Part shown: in pieces, positions 30,520-42,979 of the stretch | Layout of the letters: each line of letters starts with the position of its first letter | Numbering within the stretch: position 1 is the first letter of the stretch | DNA from: Isoetes taiwanensis | Lineage: Eukaryota > Streptophyta > Lycopodiopsida > Isoetales > Isoetaceae | NCBI GenBank assembly: GCA_021234155.1 | Contig: JAJEKV010000091.1 | Location: 3,479,501-3,543,500, forward strand | Length of the DNA: 64,000 bases | Reading direction: 5' to 3' | Notes under the pieces: generated by a model | Seen by the model: only the letters and a program-made list of their open reading frames with translations | What the model was told of the DNA's origin: nothing | Database searches by the model: none | Position numbers and translations under genes: made by a program

Positions 30520-32942
30520 CGGGGTGACTTCCGCAACGAGAGTCGCTGGATAGGCATATTCACCCCTTATTCCTTAATCTACACCGCACGTAAAGCTCCT
30601 CGCTTTTGTGGGGTATGCAAGTACAAATTTTATCAGATAATAAGGTATGCAAAATACTATAAGATTTCAAGCAAAATACTATATGGTGTTGATTTTGTAC
30701 GTGCAAAATATAATTATAAGGGGCTCGCCGCCCCTACGCCACCCCCGTGTGAATATGCACCCAAACCAAAGGGGTTTAAGGGGATTTTAATTTAAATGTG
30801 TTGGACCCAATGGTTGTGTTAATTAATGTTAATGGTAGTTATGTGTTGGTTGTTATACTAAAAAATTTTTGGACCTTCGGCCCTAAAAAAGCAAACATAC
30901 CTAAAAACATGTAAAACATGCAAAACTCATGATGATGTTCTTTCTATACATCTATGGCAATGTTCCTTTATCCGCATTTACATGATTATGTATCATTATA
31001 TGCCGCTTACCACAACATACCACTCATATTCATAAGGCTATCCAATTCATAAGACTATCCAAGGTGCCGAAAGCAAAAGTAAATTCTGATGAACTAGAAG
31101 CACAAATACAAAGCCTACTTCTACAAGGAAAAAGTTGCAGCAGGATATGCCTCAATTTCCATACATCTATGGTAATATTGGTTTACCACATTTACATTAT
31201 GATAATATTAGTTTACCACATTTACATGATTATGTATATCATTCTCTGCACGAGACAACTAAAGGCTTTGGCAGAAGGAATTCCTGACAACATTGTCAAC
31301 ATTGGCTGCAGAAGGAATTCCTGTCAACATTGGCTGTGGGCCGATGTTTATGTGCATGAGCAATGGCAAGCTGCTAGAAGAAGAAACCATCTGCAATCAC
31401 AAATACTATCCATGATATTTTGATATTTGATAGAACGAGCTGTAATCCATCATATAAGCTATAGAATAACATCATGTGGTTACTTCCAAAAATAAGAAGA
31501 GAGAGCCTCTCACAGGTACTTCTAATAATAACAACCAGCAACATTTACTCACTGTGGCCTGATATGCAACAGAAGTTATTCCATTTTACAACGTTTGCTA
31601 CAAGCTTCCCACAACATTGGTCGTGGGCCATTTTTATGTGCATGAGAAATAGTAAGCTGCTAGAAGAAGAAACCACCTGCAATTGTTAGAACATGGATTT
31701 CGAATAAAACAACCACAATCTTGAATCAAGATTTCAATAAGTCCTTACCATATAAGATTGCCACAACAATTCAACTTCAACCAAAATCGTCAGCAACAAG
31801 CTTAAAATGGCAACCAGATTTGTAAATAGCTACTGCCTCAAACTTAGACTTACAGATATAATATTACTGCCTCAGACTCAAACTCACAGCCACGCTTTGT
31901 GATCACGGCTCTTACCGCCAAAGACCCTCGAAATAACCCAACAACAAAGAAATGGGGAGATTTACTAGTCACCTATCATTGTGACAGGACAACCATTGCT
32001 TTCAATCCATTGTTTTCATATGGCAGGACACACCAACCGCAATCGAGCCTGTAATCCATCATATAAGCCCCTCACAAGTTTTTTACTGGAAACAAGCAAC
32101 AAGTCTCAAATCCGTCTGGAACTGTCTGGACTCGCCCAAATCGAATCGCAATTGTTTGACTCGGCCCAAATCCATCCGAATGGGGCGAACGGCCGGCAAA
32201 TGTAAATGCAAAAATTAAATACCTTTGTGGAAGCTAGTTCACCGTATAACAAGGACGAAATCTTCATTCTCGGCTCGGATTAGCTTCCACCTTCATAGCC
32301 CGTGGCTTCCATCTTCCTTCTCGTTTCATCCGCCAAAACCGTTATCCCGCTTGAAAAACCTCAGAATGCAAAAACACGAGGAGAGGAGACGAAACCTTCA
32401 TTTCCTTATTCCACCTCTTGTGTACCATATCCAAAACGACCGCCCCAGATCCACCCTTGTTTGCATTCCACAATGCCTCAAGGCTCTCGCTTCGTTCCTA
32501 ATGAACACCGCCTCTAATCCGCCATACCCTAACGGATCTTGCTGGCCCATACTAGGCACGGCTTGGGGCATCAAATCCAACATTTCAGGGGCATTTTCAC
32601 TATATGCGATCACCTTAAAACTGCCCTACTGCTGAAGCAAGCATCCGGCATCATCACTCCAAATCTGTTTACACTCTGATCACAAGAACATTAATTTTTT
32701 GCAAGAATGCCCTGAAATGCTATCCACGAGGCTTGCATGTTCAGCCCCTAAAATAAAAAGAGGGCTTTTGTTGTGAGCCCTTGGATGTTGGACCATTGGA
32801 AAAAAAAAAACTAAATCAATGACTAAGAAATGGTGCACTCTAGATGTACGCATTAGTACATCCATTCGAATACGCCATGAAATCTTAGGAAAACCTTTGT
32901 GAAAAGCGTACAAAAACACAAAGAAAACCCCCTGTTATTATG
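30520..32942. other. Non-LTR DNA, no recognised gene
   Basis: Seen: a 10-bp inverted repeat GCATATTCAC/GTGAATATGC at 30554-30563 and 30750-30759 with a perfect GC-rich hairpin (GGGGC..GCCCC, 30721-30735) inside it. A ~90-bp motif ending GCTGCTAGAAGAAGAAACCA occurs twice (about 31310-31395 and 31600-31680). A CATTTACATGATTATGTAT motif occurs near 30975 and 31218. An open plus-strand frame at 32225-32635 (136 residues) has no domain I know and may be chance. An A-run at 32798-32809 is not placed like a poly(A) tail of any neighbour. Confidence 0.45.
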
Positions 32943-33328
32943 CTACATATTTAAGTTGTATAACTCTTGCAGAAGAATATTCTTGTCATATTTCAGTCCT
33001 GGAAATGTGCCATCTCCAATGTATTTGGTAATTCTTTTCATGATACCTCTAAAGTCAAACCCATTGTCAACAAAAACTGTTATCAGGTCATGGATTTCTC
33101 AGAAAGCGGCAAAGATCGGGTTGGAGTTAACATACATATATGGTAATAGTTGTGAGATGATCACATTTCGCCCCCGGTAGTATGGTCTCCGGCAGCCAAT
33201 CGGGCGCGTATGAATTTGATGGCCTGAAAAGGTAATTTATCTCTTTTATCATATCTAGATGTGGAAAATATGCCTAGATCTCGGTTGATAATTTCAATCC
33301 TCATATTCAGAAAGTTGATCATAGAACC
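32943..33328 (-). pseudogene. C-terminal part of the rvt-like gene
   Basis: On the minus strand, starting at the target site of A', the frame reads GSMINFLNMRIEI, SRYDKRDKLPFQAIKFIRAR and (after a garbled stretch at about 33160-33190) VIISQLLPYMYVNSNPIF. A further break near 33095 precedes GFDFRGIMKRITKYIGDGTFPG and a stop at 32943. Joined across A', this continues the frame of 42980-43604 (NFAF|GS). The order after the YMDDL palm, including the SRYDKR block, agrees with my recollection of the conserved tail of rvt proteins. No intron is evident across the join. The garbled spots lie at CCGG/CTG sites and may be sequence errors. Confidence 0.65.
33324..33328. repeat. Target-site duplication of A' (left)
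   Basis: GAACC, matched by GAACC at 42980-42984 directly after the 5' LTR. Removing A' and one copy restores an open rvt-like frame, which confirms the insertion. Confidence 0.85.
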
Positions 33329-35316
33329 TGTTGACCCTAAACCTGGCTTAAAGGTCAACCACAAGAAACCAATTCGAGTTTTCACTCAAATTGGGGTTAG
33401 GACCTCCAGATCACTTAAGGTGATCAGTCTATGCAAGAAAATTCCAAAGATAAGTTCAGAAAGTTTGAGTTCTATACCTTTCCCATTTCCAGAAAATGGC
33501 ACCTTTGCCAAAACAATTGTGGTGTTGAGATGCAAATCGATTTTTTAAGTCAGACGCTGTAGACTTGGTCAAAAAAGTTGTAGGTAACCAACAAGAAAGC
33601 CTCCACCAAGTCGAAACTTAATCTGCGAGTTATTCGAGCTCAAAGTGAGGTCAAATTTTGGTCAATAGAGGTCAAATGTAGAAAACAGTGATCAGAGATT
33701 GAGATTTGGAGTTGCCAATCATCTTTTTGAGAATTTCCAAAGCAGATAGGTTGCAATGGTGCTAGGGAAGAGAGGCAAGCAGTCAAATCCTCATTTGGAT
33801 GTGTAGAGGTATTTTTTGTGACTAGATTTGGCAAAATACACCAAAACCGCTCAAACCCGAGAGCAATTTTTTTTGAATTTGAGCTATACTTGGTATTTTT
33901 AATGATTCCAACTCCTTTGGCTCTCATAACACCCAAGGATAGGTGGCAGATAGGGCCAAAGGTGCTAAAAGCACTCGGATTTTTTGTAGAATTTTTGTGG
34001 CAATAATTGCTAAGGAAAATATCGAGACGAATTCAACAACTTGATAAATAATTTGGATTGATATGAAGGTAAATATATCAAGATAACAACAGATAAGGAT
34101 GCTTCATGGTCTCAAGTACAAGAAAATAATCATCAAAAGTCATAAGGTAATTTCTGAAAGTAATGTCAACTAAATCTTGTAGATCCAGTTGAGGAGAGCT
34201 CAAGAACTTCAAGGATCGTCCCAGATCTTGCTCAAAGAATGATCAATGTATGATCTGAATACTTCTGGGCCTTCAAAAAATGTCGTGATTGTGGTTCCTC
34301 CTCAGATATAGTTTCAATTAAGGTTCCAAAGTTTTTTAGGTAATAAATTTAGGCTTAATTTGTTGCTTAGATTCCGGAATTCAAAGATAGAGTGATTTCA
34401 GCAAGGATGGAGCGCGGGAAGGCGTGATTTGAGCCATTCTTCTATTTTTAGAGTTCTTCAGCTGTATTTCTGAGGATTTCGCGCGATACGGTTCCGTATT
34501 TTTAAAGGAATATGCCTGGAATATGTTGTATTTGGCCATTTTTAAAAGCTTGGCCAATGGTTTGGAGGTTTTTACCCATAGAATATTAGAAGAGATCATA
34601 GCCCATTGACCATAGAGAAGAATGTCTACACATGTAGAATAATAGGGAATCTTTGGGGCATCTTTGGACAAGGTCGGGAATATGCCACTATGAATGTGAT
34701 GACACAAGAATGGAAGCAAAAGAAATCATGAAGGAACGTTCGAGGAGGGGCAGGGGAAATAATAGGGAATGGCATTTTTGGAATTTATAGCAAAACAAGC
34801 ATGGCAAAAGAGTGAACAATGGGTAGGAAAACAATATTGAGCCAAGGGTGCAAAAATGGGGGGTAGTGGGGTAAATGTTTATGACAAGAAAAAGCAATTT
34901 TTGAAGGCAATGGTGTAAAGTGGTCAAGAAGAGTAAATGGGGGAAATGTCATGGGGTAGTTGGCAAATAAGTTGTGGATATGAAAAAAAAGGCTAGGCAA
35001 GGTGGATGACAAGGATGGAACCATATACAAAGGAGTCTTCCAAACTTTCAACTTCCAAACTTCAAATAATATCTTCCAAACTTCATAACCCAGAATCTTC
35101 TAGAGCATATTCCTGACTGCATTTAACTTCAAATAAAGTACCTCTTGTGAAGTTTGAACCTTGAGCACCTTTTGACTTGAAGCATGAACATCTTTTGACC
35201 TCCATAACAATGTTGAATGACAAGAATCTTCCAAGCTTTGACCTAGTCTTCTAAAATGAGTTGACCTAGTTTGAATAAATAGATCTCCATTAGCATGTTG
35301 CCCTTTGGGGGCAACA
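33329..35316 (-). repeat. 3' LTR of A' (family 1)
   Basis: A 1988-bp LTR with TGTTGACC and GGGCAACA ends. The terminal hairpin is at 35296-35316. Confidence 0.9.
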
Positions 35317-36027
35317 TCTCGCCAAAACAAAAGAATGGCTGGTCCCCTCAACCATAAGGAGTCTTCAACCTTGTGCCAAGGTGCTTGAGTGAGAATCATG
35401 GAGTGTAATGTGCAAGTGTTAATGGAATAGATGTGAATGTGGTGGAGGGAGGATGTGAGTGGAATATGATAAGTGAAAAAGAATGAGAATGAGTGAAAAT
35501 GTTGAGGTCTCGCCAAAACAAAAGAATGTGTGTCTCCTTAATATCTTTAAGAGCAACTCTGCTAGGATGGTGAAGCTGAATTGCAGAGTGCTTTCTTCAT
35601 GGGGAAATGAAAAACAAGAATAAGAGGTTTAAATGGATGGCGTGGCTACTTATGGCGGCGATGAATAAAAATGGGAAAAGGGTGCACCCGTCATGGAAAC
35701 ACACAAACTAGTTAGTCTTAATACCTTGCAACTCTGCTATGGTGGTGAAGCTGATTTGCAGAGTGCCTTTTATGGGAATGAAAATAGGAGTAAGAAGTCT
35801 AGATGAATAGCAGGACCACTTATGGCAGGTGGTTGAAGATGGAAAAAAGGATGCTCCTGCATATGGCACTTGGTAAAGCATTAGTAATCACTCTTTCTCT
35901 TGAGATCATTCATACTGTCCTCAAGTCAGCCCAACCTACAATCATAAAGTTAACTCATTAAAATAACATGCTCAAAGAATTAAATAAATCTAACTATACT
36001 AATTCTACCATAGATTTTTAAAATTCT
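35317..36027 (-). other. 3' UTR of A' with tandem repeats
   Basis: Non-coding. A ~176-bp unit starts GCAACTCTGCTA at 35552 and recurs at 35728. The 21 bases next to the LTR (TCTCGCCAAAACAAAAGAATG) recur at 35508. The only purine run near the LTR on the element strand is GAGGGGA (35343-35349), 26 bp away. From 35867 on, the sequence equals the first bases of this window. Confidence 0.75.
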
Positions 36028-37610
36028 CTAATGCAAAAAGAGGGACAAGCATGCATGCTGGTCCCAATACCTCTTCAGATGCAGGACATTAATAGGATTT
36101 GGTAACAACATTCCTGAGGCAACTTCTTGTAACCAATATGAATTGGTACCGCAGATTTTCACCACAAAAGGTCCCTCCCAAATATTATCAAATTTGCCAC
36201 CGAGTCTTCTTTTGACTTGTTCCACTTGAGGACGAGTTCTCCTTCTCTAAAAGTGCCCTCAGATTCTATGTGCAAAATTTGAATGCAGCCAGATCTTTGG
36301 CCTTTTTAGCAAATTAGTATTCTCAGCCTCCATCCTATATTCATCTAGGTGCAGCAAGGCATCCAATCTTTCCTGCAAGGCATGTTCAAAAGGTAAGCAT
36401 AATTTATAAGCTAACCTCAGGGAAGGCCACTCAAGTTCCACTGGTATGACTGCCTCTATGCCATAGACCAAATTGAAGGGTGTATGATTTGTAGCTGTTT
36501 TGATAGTGACTCTATAAGCCCAAAGTGCATCCACTATTTTGACATGCCAATTCCTCTTGTTGACCTCAATTGTCTTCTCTCGAAGATATTTTTCAACACT
36601 TTGTTAGTGGCTTCAAATTGTCCATTACCTTGGGGATAGTATGAGGAACTTTTGGTATGCTTGACCTTCAAGATGTCCAACAAGTTAGCAATAACTTCAT
36701 TAACAAAAGGCGTGCCCCTATCAGAATGCAACTGAAAAGGAATACCAAACCTAGAACAAACATACTCATGTAAAAATCTTGCAGTTGTGGCAGCATTAGC
36801 CTGCCTCAAAGGTATAGCTTCTGCCCATTTAGTAAAATAATCTGTGGCCACAATAATATGTTGATATTGACCTGCAGAAGAAGGATTAATGGGACCAATA
36901 TAATCTAATCCCCAAATTTGGAAGGGCCCTGGAGATATGATGGGATTAAGGGCAGCTGGAAGTAAAATTCTTTTGCCAAAGATTTGGCATTGATGGCAAG
37001 TTTTTATAATCTCATAACAATCTTTAAAAACAGTAGGCCAATAGTATCCAGACCTGAGAATCTTTTTTTGCTGTAGTATCACCAGCAAAATGCCCTCCAC
37101 AAATACCTTTGTGCATTTCCCTGATGATTAGAGCAGACTCATTTTCATCTACACACCTCAACAAGACTCCATCTCGGTTGATTTTGCACAAGACATTGTC
37201 TATCATCTTGAATTGTCTGCATTTATCCTTGAGTCTCCTTTTTTGGTTTGAAGTGAGGCTTGAAGAGATGATTCCATGTTGTAAAAAGTTTCTAATAGGT
37301 TGTTGCCACCCACCATCAGCTTGATCTTCTAGAGTTACCTCTACATGAGCTACTGCAAGTGAAATGTCAGCAGTATCCAACTCATCTTCATGGTCAAAAA
37401 ATATATAAGGCAAATAAAGGCTAGGACTTCGTACCAAATGTAATTCTTTTACAGTAATATCATAGCTTTGCAACTTACAAGCCCATCTTTGATTTTTTGG
37501 CTTATCGTTGCCTTACCAAACAAGAGTCCCATTGGATTTTGCTTCATGTAGACTTGACTTGACTCTTCGTAAGCAAGTGTCCTTGCCTATTGATAAGAAA
37601 CATGAGGGCA
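36028..37610 (-). pseudogene. Integrase of A', frames broken
   Basis: Same protein as at 162-1742, with zinc motif and all three catalytic acidic residues readable (LDYIGP, SDRGTP, GQFEATNK). It is split into at least four frames (36028-36225, 36259-36534, 36534-37100, 37024-37473). Most breaks coincide with CTG, CAG or CCAG in the intact copy, so loss of function in the living genome is uncertain. Confidence 0.85.
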
Positions 37611-40600
37611 GCAAAGACTTTTTTCTATTCTAGTATATCTCTCCTCTAGAGCGCAATCCATTGTTTACTTGCGAACACTATGGTATGCTTATCCCGCAAA
37701 AATGGCTAACCCTATAGCTTTTTAGTAACAAAGAATATAAACTTCAAATGGCATATCCAAATGGTTTTCTCAAAAGTGTGGCTTCACATATGGATAGGAT
37801 GAGGAAGTCAAAAGCCTCTTGGCATTCTGAAGTCCATGTGATAGATGCTTACTTTCAGACTTGGAAAACTTACCTACCCTTGTCAACCTAGAAATGGGAC
37901 TCAAAATATGAGCAAAATTAGGAATATACATTCTGAGAAAACTTGTCATACCAACAAAACTTTTGACCTGTTTTAGATTCTTGGGAGGTGCTAATTTTTT
38001 GAGAGCTTCAATTTTGTCTTGAGCAACTTGAATGCCTTGGCTGGATATTTCATGCCCTAAGAGTTGTCCTTTTGATGCAAAAAGGATGCATTTCTTTGGA
38101 TTTAGATTGACTCCTAACTCCCCTGCACACAAAGAACAAATTTTTTCAAGTAGCTCCACATGATTAGATGGATGAGAGCCTAAGCAAAGGTCATCTAAGT
38201 ACACCCGAACTCTTCAGCAGACATGGATTTGAAAATAACATCCATTGCCCTTTGGAAGGTAGCTGGAGCATTCATCAAACCAAAAGGCATTCTTTTTCAT
38301 AGCATATGTACCCCAGGGAGTGATAAAAGAAGTTTTTGGCTGGTCTTCTTCTTTGATGCTGATCCGATTGAATCCTCGAGAATCCATCCAAAAAATGAAT
38401 ACACTTCCTTACCGCTACAAAGATATAGGATCTCTTCTAAAAAGGCAAAGGGTAACAATCCTTGATGGTGGCTTTGTTGAGATCTCTAAATCAATGCAAA
38501 TTCTTAAGGTACCACTTTTCTTCTCTACAGAACAATGCAAGATACCCATTCTGGATTAATGATTTCAATAATCACACCTGCATCTAACATCTTATTCAAT
38601 TCATCCTTTATTAATCCCATAAGTGAAGCATTAATCCTCCTTAATTTTTGAAAAACAGGTTTACAACCTTCCTTGATTTTAATTTCAAATTGGCATACCT
38701 CAGTTTTGATACCTGATAGTTCTGAATAGTCCCAAGCAAATACATCTTTTCTTTCTTCAAAAAACATTTGTATGCTCTCCCCTGCTTTTGATATTCAATC
38801 AGATCTCCAACAAACAGAGTTCTAGGTGTACCATTTTTTGTGATCACAATCTCTTCAGTATCTTTTTTTTCTGATGCATCAATGGTCAAAATAGGACAGA
38901 GTGCTTTTACTTCATTGTCATCAAGGTCATCTTCAGGAATAGCTCCCTCAGTCAAATGTGACATGAGAGTTTCCCTACACAGGGCATCAGCCTCAAATTT
39001 TTTTTCTCTTGGGATATGAGTGATTCTCCATGAAGCAAAACTTGAGAGCACTCCCATTGCCTGATTCTTCAAAAGCTCCATATCTGTATTTTTGTTTGAT
39101 AATCTCCCGAAACTTGTCTCAAAATTAATTGTGAATCACCATAAATATGGATATTGGCAATATCCATAGCTTTGGCTTCTTTTGAGACCCGCAATCAAAG
39201 CTTTATATTCTGCCACATTAGAAGTGACTTGAGGAAAAATTCTTCCTACCTTAGCTAAGAGTTTGTGAGAAGAATCTTTCAAAATAGCAGCAGATGATGC
39301 AACATTTAGTTTTTTAGAGATACCTCCATCAAACCATAAAAAACCTGTTGGTCCTTGTTTGCTGGGAAGTGCACACTCCATAATAAGGGGAACCATTTCA
39401 TATTTTCTTGGTCTTGTGTTTTTTAACCTGTAAGATCCCAAAGACTCCTCAATTAGCATTTCTTTAATAAAGTTTACCTCTTCTTTGGAGTCATAGGAGC
39501 CTTCTTGGTTGTAAATAGTAGCAGCTTTGAGAGCCATTGAGATGATACATCTCCCTTGAGACCAAACTGGCCTAGCATCCACAAGTAGCTAACCACCTCC
39601 TCCCTAAAAGTAGGTCATAGATATCGATTCATCTCCTATATCTTCAAAAGCCACCACAATAAAAGTTAGCAGCTTGGCAGCTATGCCTTCAGATAATGTG
39701 CACTTTTTAGTCACCACACCAATAGGAGTAATTTTAGCATTATAAAAAGATCTTAGTAATATAGAAGCTCTCTTGTCCACCTCGAAACCACACTTCTTCA
39801 TAATGTGATATGGCATGATGTTTAGAGGAGATCCCCATCAAGTAATACATTGGAAAAGGTAAAACCTCCTAGGGCAAAATTAACATGTAAATGATCCAGA
39901 TCTTCTTCATTCTGTGCTAGAATAAGATCAAGTGGCATCAAGAAAAGTTTATACAAGCATTTAATTGTTCACCACTAGTTTGCTTGGAGCACCCTTTTTC
40001 TCAGAGCTCATGCAATCTTTAACAATGTGAAAAGATCCACACTCACCTTAGAATTTTTGAGCAAGATATCCACTTCATCAAGGTCCCGGTCTTTCTTACC
40101 AAATTTTTCTTAGGTGGAGCTATCACTTGAGTGTTTTCCATTGTAGGTGAGGGAGACCTAGTCAACATGTCTACTCATTCAAAGATGTGTATTGACTTCA
40201 TTCATGGCATAAACCGGAATGGAAGGGTGATGATCATAATGTGCATCAAGAGCATCGGTGGTAAAAAGGATCATGGCCATGGTGGGAGATATGGTGCTTA
40301 TCGTGCAAGGTAGAGAGCATTTGAGTCGACCGGTTTTGGCAAAAACTTTGTATATGGAATCGAATCCTTCAAGCAGCTTGGATCTTAAGCAATTTCCTTT
40401 GGATATCTGGTCTCCTTTCCGCACATTGATGAAAGCAAGAAAAAAAGTGTGGGAATTGTGACTGTGCTCTTTGACACCTGCTCATAAATGTGCTAAATCT
40501 TTCTTTGTAAAAATTCACACTCTCTCCCATGCATGTATAGAAAAACTTTGCAATTCATTAACCAAATCTTTGGGAGTAGCTAACTTACCAAACCTGTCCA

Positions 40601-40955
40601 GGAATTTCTTGATGAGTTCATCCCATGAGGTGGTACCCATTAACTTCTCATAAGTTAACCAAGCACCAGCTTCACTCTCATCTTTGAAACATTTTTCAAA
40701 TTCTGAAAGCTTGCATCCTTTCTTGAAACCATAATCCCTGTAATAGTCTTCAAATATTCTCAAAAAGTTGTTAGCACTCATGCTGGAATCAAAGGTAGGC
40801 AAAGGAACAGGGACATTCAACTCAAACTGGTATGGCATGTTTTGAAGTAAGCTAGCTGAGAAACTTGAAGGCAATGGCCTTTCTCTGCAATGATCTGATA
40901 CATCAACATCTTCCAATGGTTCTAATTCTGCTGGAAATTTTTGCTTTGGAGCCAT
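37611..40955 (-). pseudogene. Gag-protease-RNase H-RT of A', frames broken
   Basis: Copy of 1909-5100, starting at the ATG at 40955. Readable pieces: gag N-terminal half (40515-40955), gag end (40179-40424), protease (39604-39816), RNase H (39136-39582 and 38641-39081), RT palm (38525-38767) and RT with YLDDL to its end (37770-38204). The same nucleocapsid deletion as in A is present. The frame breaks are small indels at CTG/CAG-like sites. Confidence 0.85.
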
Positions 40956-40975
40956 GAGAGTTCGAGATCCGTGAA

Positions 40976-40993
40976 GATCTCAAAGGACCTCCA
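40976..40993 (-). other. Primer binding site of A'
   Basis: Plus strand reads ATCTCAAAGGACCTCCA where A has ATCTCGGTAGGACCTCCA. The change at CGGTAG is of the same kind as the other suspected basecalling errors. Confidence 0.65.
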
Positions 40994-40996
40994 AAA

Positions 40997-42979
40997 TGTT
41001 GACCCTAAACCTGGCTTAAAGGTCAACCACAAGAAACCAATTCGAGTTTTCACTCAAATTGGGGTTAGGACCTCCAGATCACTTAAGGTGATCAGTCTAT
41101 GCAAGAAAATTCCAAAGATAAGTTCAGAAAGTTTGAGTTCTATACCTTTCCCATTTCCAGAAAATGGCACCTTTGCCAAAACAATTGTGGTGTTGAGATG
41201 CAAATTGATTTTTTTAAGTCGACGCCATAGACTTGGTCAAAAAGTTGTAGGTAACCAACAAGAAAGCCTCGACCAAGTCGAAACTTAATCTGGAGTTATT
41301 CGAGCTCAAAGTGAGGTCAAATTTTGGTCAATAGAGGTCAAATATAGAAAACAGTGATCAGAGATTGAGATTTGGAGTTGCCAATCATCTTTTTGAGAAT
41401 TTCCAAAGCAGATAGGTTGCAATGGTGCTAGGGAAGAGAGGCAAGCAGTCAAATCCTCATTTGGATGTGTAGACGTATTTTTGTGACTAGATTTGGCAAA
41501 AATACATCAAAACCTGCTCAAACCCGAGAGCAATTTTTTGAATTTGAGCTATACTTGGTATTTTTGAATGATTCCAACTCCTTTGGCTCTCATAACACCC
41601 AAGGATAGGTGGCAGATAGGCCAAAGGTGCTAAAAGCACTCAGGGATTTTTCTGTAGAATTTTTTGTGGCAATAATTGCTAAGAAAAATATCAGAGACGA
41701 ATTCAACAACTTGACAAATCAATTTGGATTGATATGAAGGTAAATATATCAAGATAACAAATGTATAAGGATGCTTCATGGTCTCAAGTACAAGAAAATA
41801 ATCATCAAAAGTCATAAGGTAATTTCTGAAAGTAATGTCAACTAAATCTTGTAGATCCAAATTGAGGAGAGCTCAAGAACTTCAAGGATCGCCCGTGATC
41901 TTGCTCAAGAATGATCAATGTATGATCCTGAATACTTCTGGGCCTTCAAAAATGTCGTGATTGTGGTTCCTCTCGTATATAGTTTCAATTGCGGTTCCAA
42001 AGATTTTTAGGTAATAAATTTAGGCTTAATTTGTTGCTTAGATTCCTAATTCAAAGATAGAGTGATTTCAGCAAGGATGGAGCGCGAAGGCGTGATTCGA
42101 GCCATTCTTCTATTTTAGGGTTCTTCACCAGTATTTCGAGGATTTCATGTGATATGGTTCCAGATTTTTAAAGGAATATGCCTGAATATGCCGTATTTGG
42201 CCATTTTAAAAGCTTGGCCAATGGTTTGGAGGTTTTACCCATAGAATATTAGAAGAGATCATAGCCCATTGACCATAGAGAAGAATGTCTACACATGTAG
42301 AAGAATAAGGAATCTTTGGGGCATCTTTGGACAAAGTCGAATATGCCACTATGAATGTGATGACACAAGAATGGAAGCAAAATAAATCATGAAGGAACAT
42401 TCGAGGAGGGGCAAGGGAAATAATAGGGAATGGCATTTTTGGAATTTATAGCAAAACAAGCATGGCAAAAGAGTGAACAATGGGTAGGAAAACAATATTG
42501 AGCCAAGGGTGCAAAAATGGGGGGTAGTGGGGTAAATGTTTATGACAAGAAAAAGCAATTTTTGAAGGCAATGGTGTAAAGTGGTCAAGAAGAGTAAATG
42601 GGGGAAATGTCATGGGGTAGTTGGCAAATAAGTTGTGGATATGAAAAAAAAGGCTAGGCAAGGTGGATGACAAGGATGGAACCATATACAAAGGAGTCTT
42701 CCAAACTTTCAACTTCCAAACTTCAAATAATATCTTCCAAACTTCATAACCCAGAATCTTCTAGAGCATATTCCTGACTCAGCATTTAACTTCAAATAAA
42801 GTACCTCTTGTGAAGTTTGAACCTTGAGCACCTTTTGACTTGAAGCATGAACATCTTTTGACCTCCATAACAATGTTGAATGACAAGAATCTTCCAAGCT
42901 TTGACCTAGTCTTCTAAAATGAGTTGACCTAGTTTGAATAAATAGATCTCCATTAGCATGTTGCCCTTTGGGGGCAACA
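40997..42979 (-). repeat. 5' LTR of A' (family 1)
   Basis: A 1983-bp LTR, copy of 5142-7134. Target duplication GAACC follows at 42980-42984. Confidence 0.9.

Larger units (their letters stand above)
33329..42979 (-). mobile_element. Complete Tat-like element A' with both LTRs
   Basis: A 9651-bp element: 3' LTR 33329-35316, 3' UTR, integrase, degenerate RNase H, RT, RNase H, protease, gag, primer binding site, 5' LTR 40997-42979. It is flanked by GAACC on both sides. The two LTRs differ at few sites other than suspected basecalling sites, so the insertion looks young. The coding part matches element A almost base for base, but has many one- to three-base differences at CAG/CTG/CCGG that break the frames. 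Confidence 0.9.

Noticed and set aside
30721-30759. Helitron 3' end
   Set aside because: A GC-rich hairpin is present, but no CTRR follows it and no matching 5' TC end was seen.
32798-32809. A-run as poly(A) tail of a retrocopied rvt gene
   Set aside because: The gene runs on the minus strand, so its tail would appear as a T-run on the plus strand below 32943. This run has the wrong sense.
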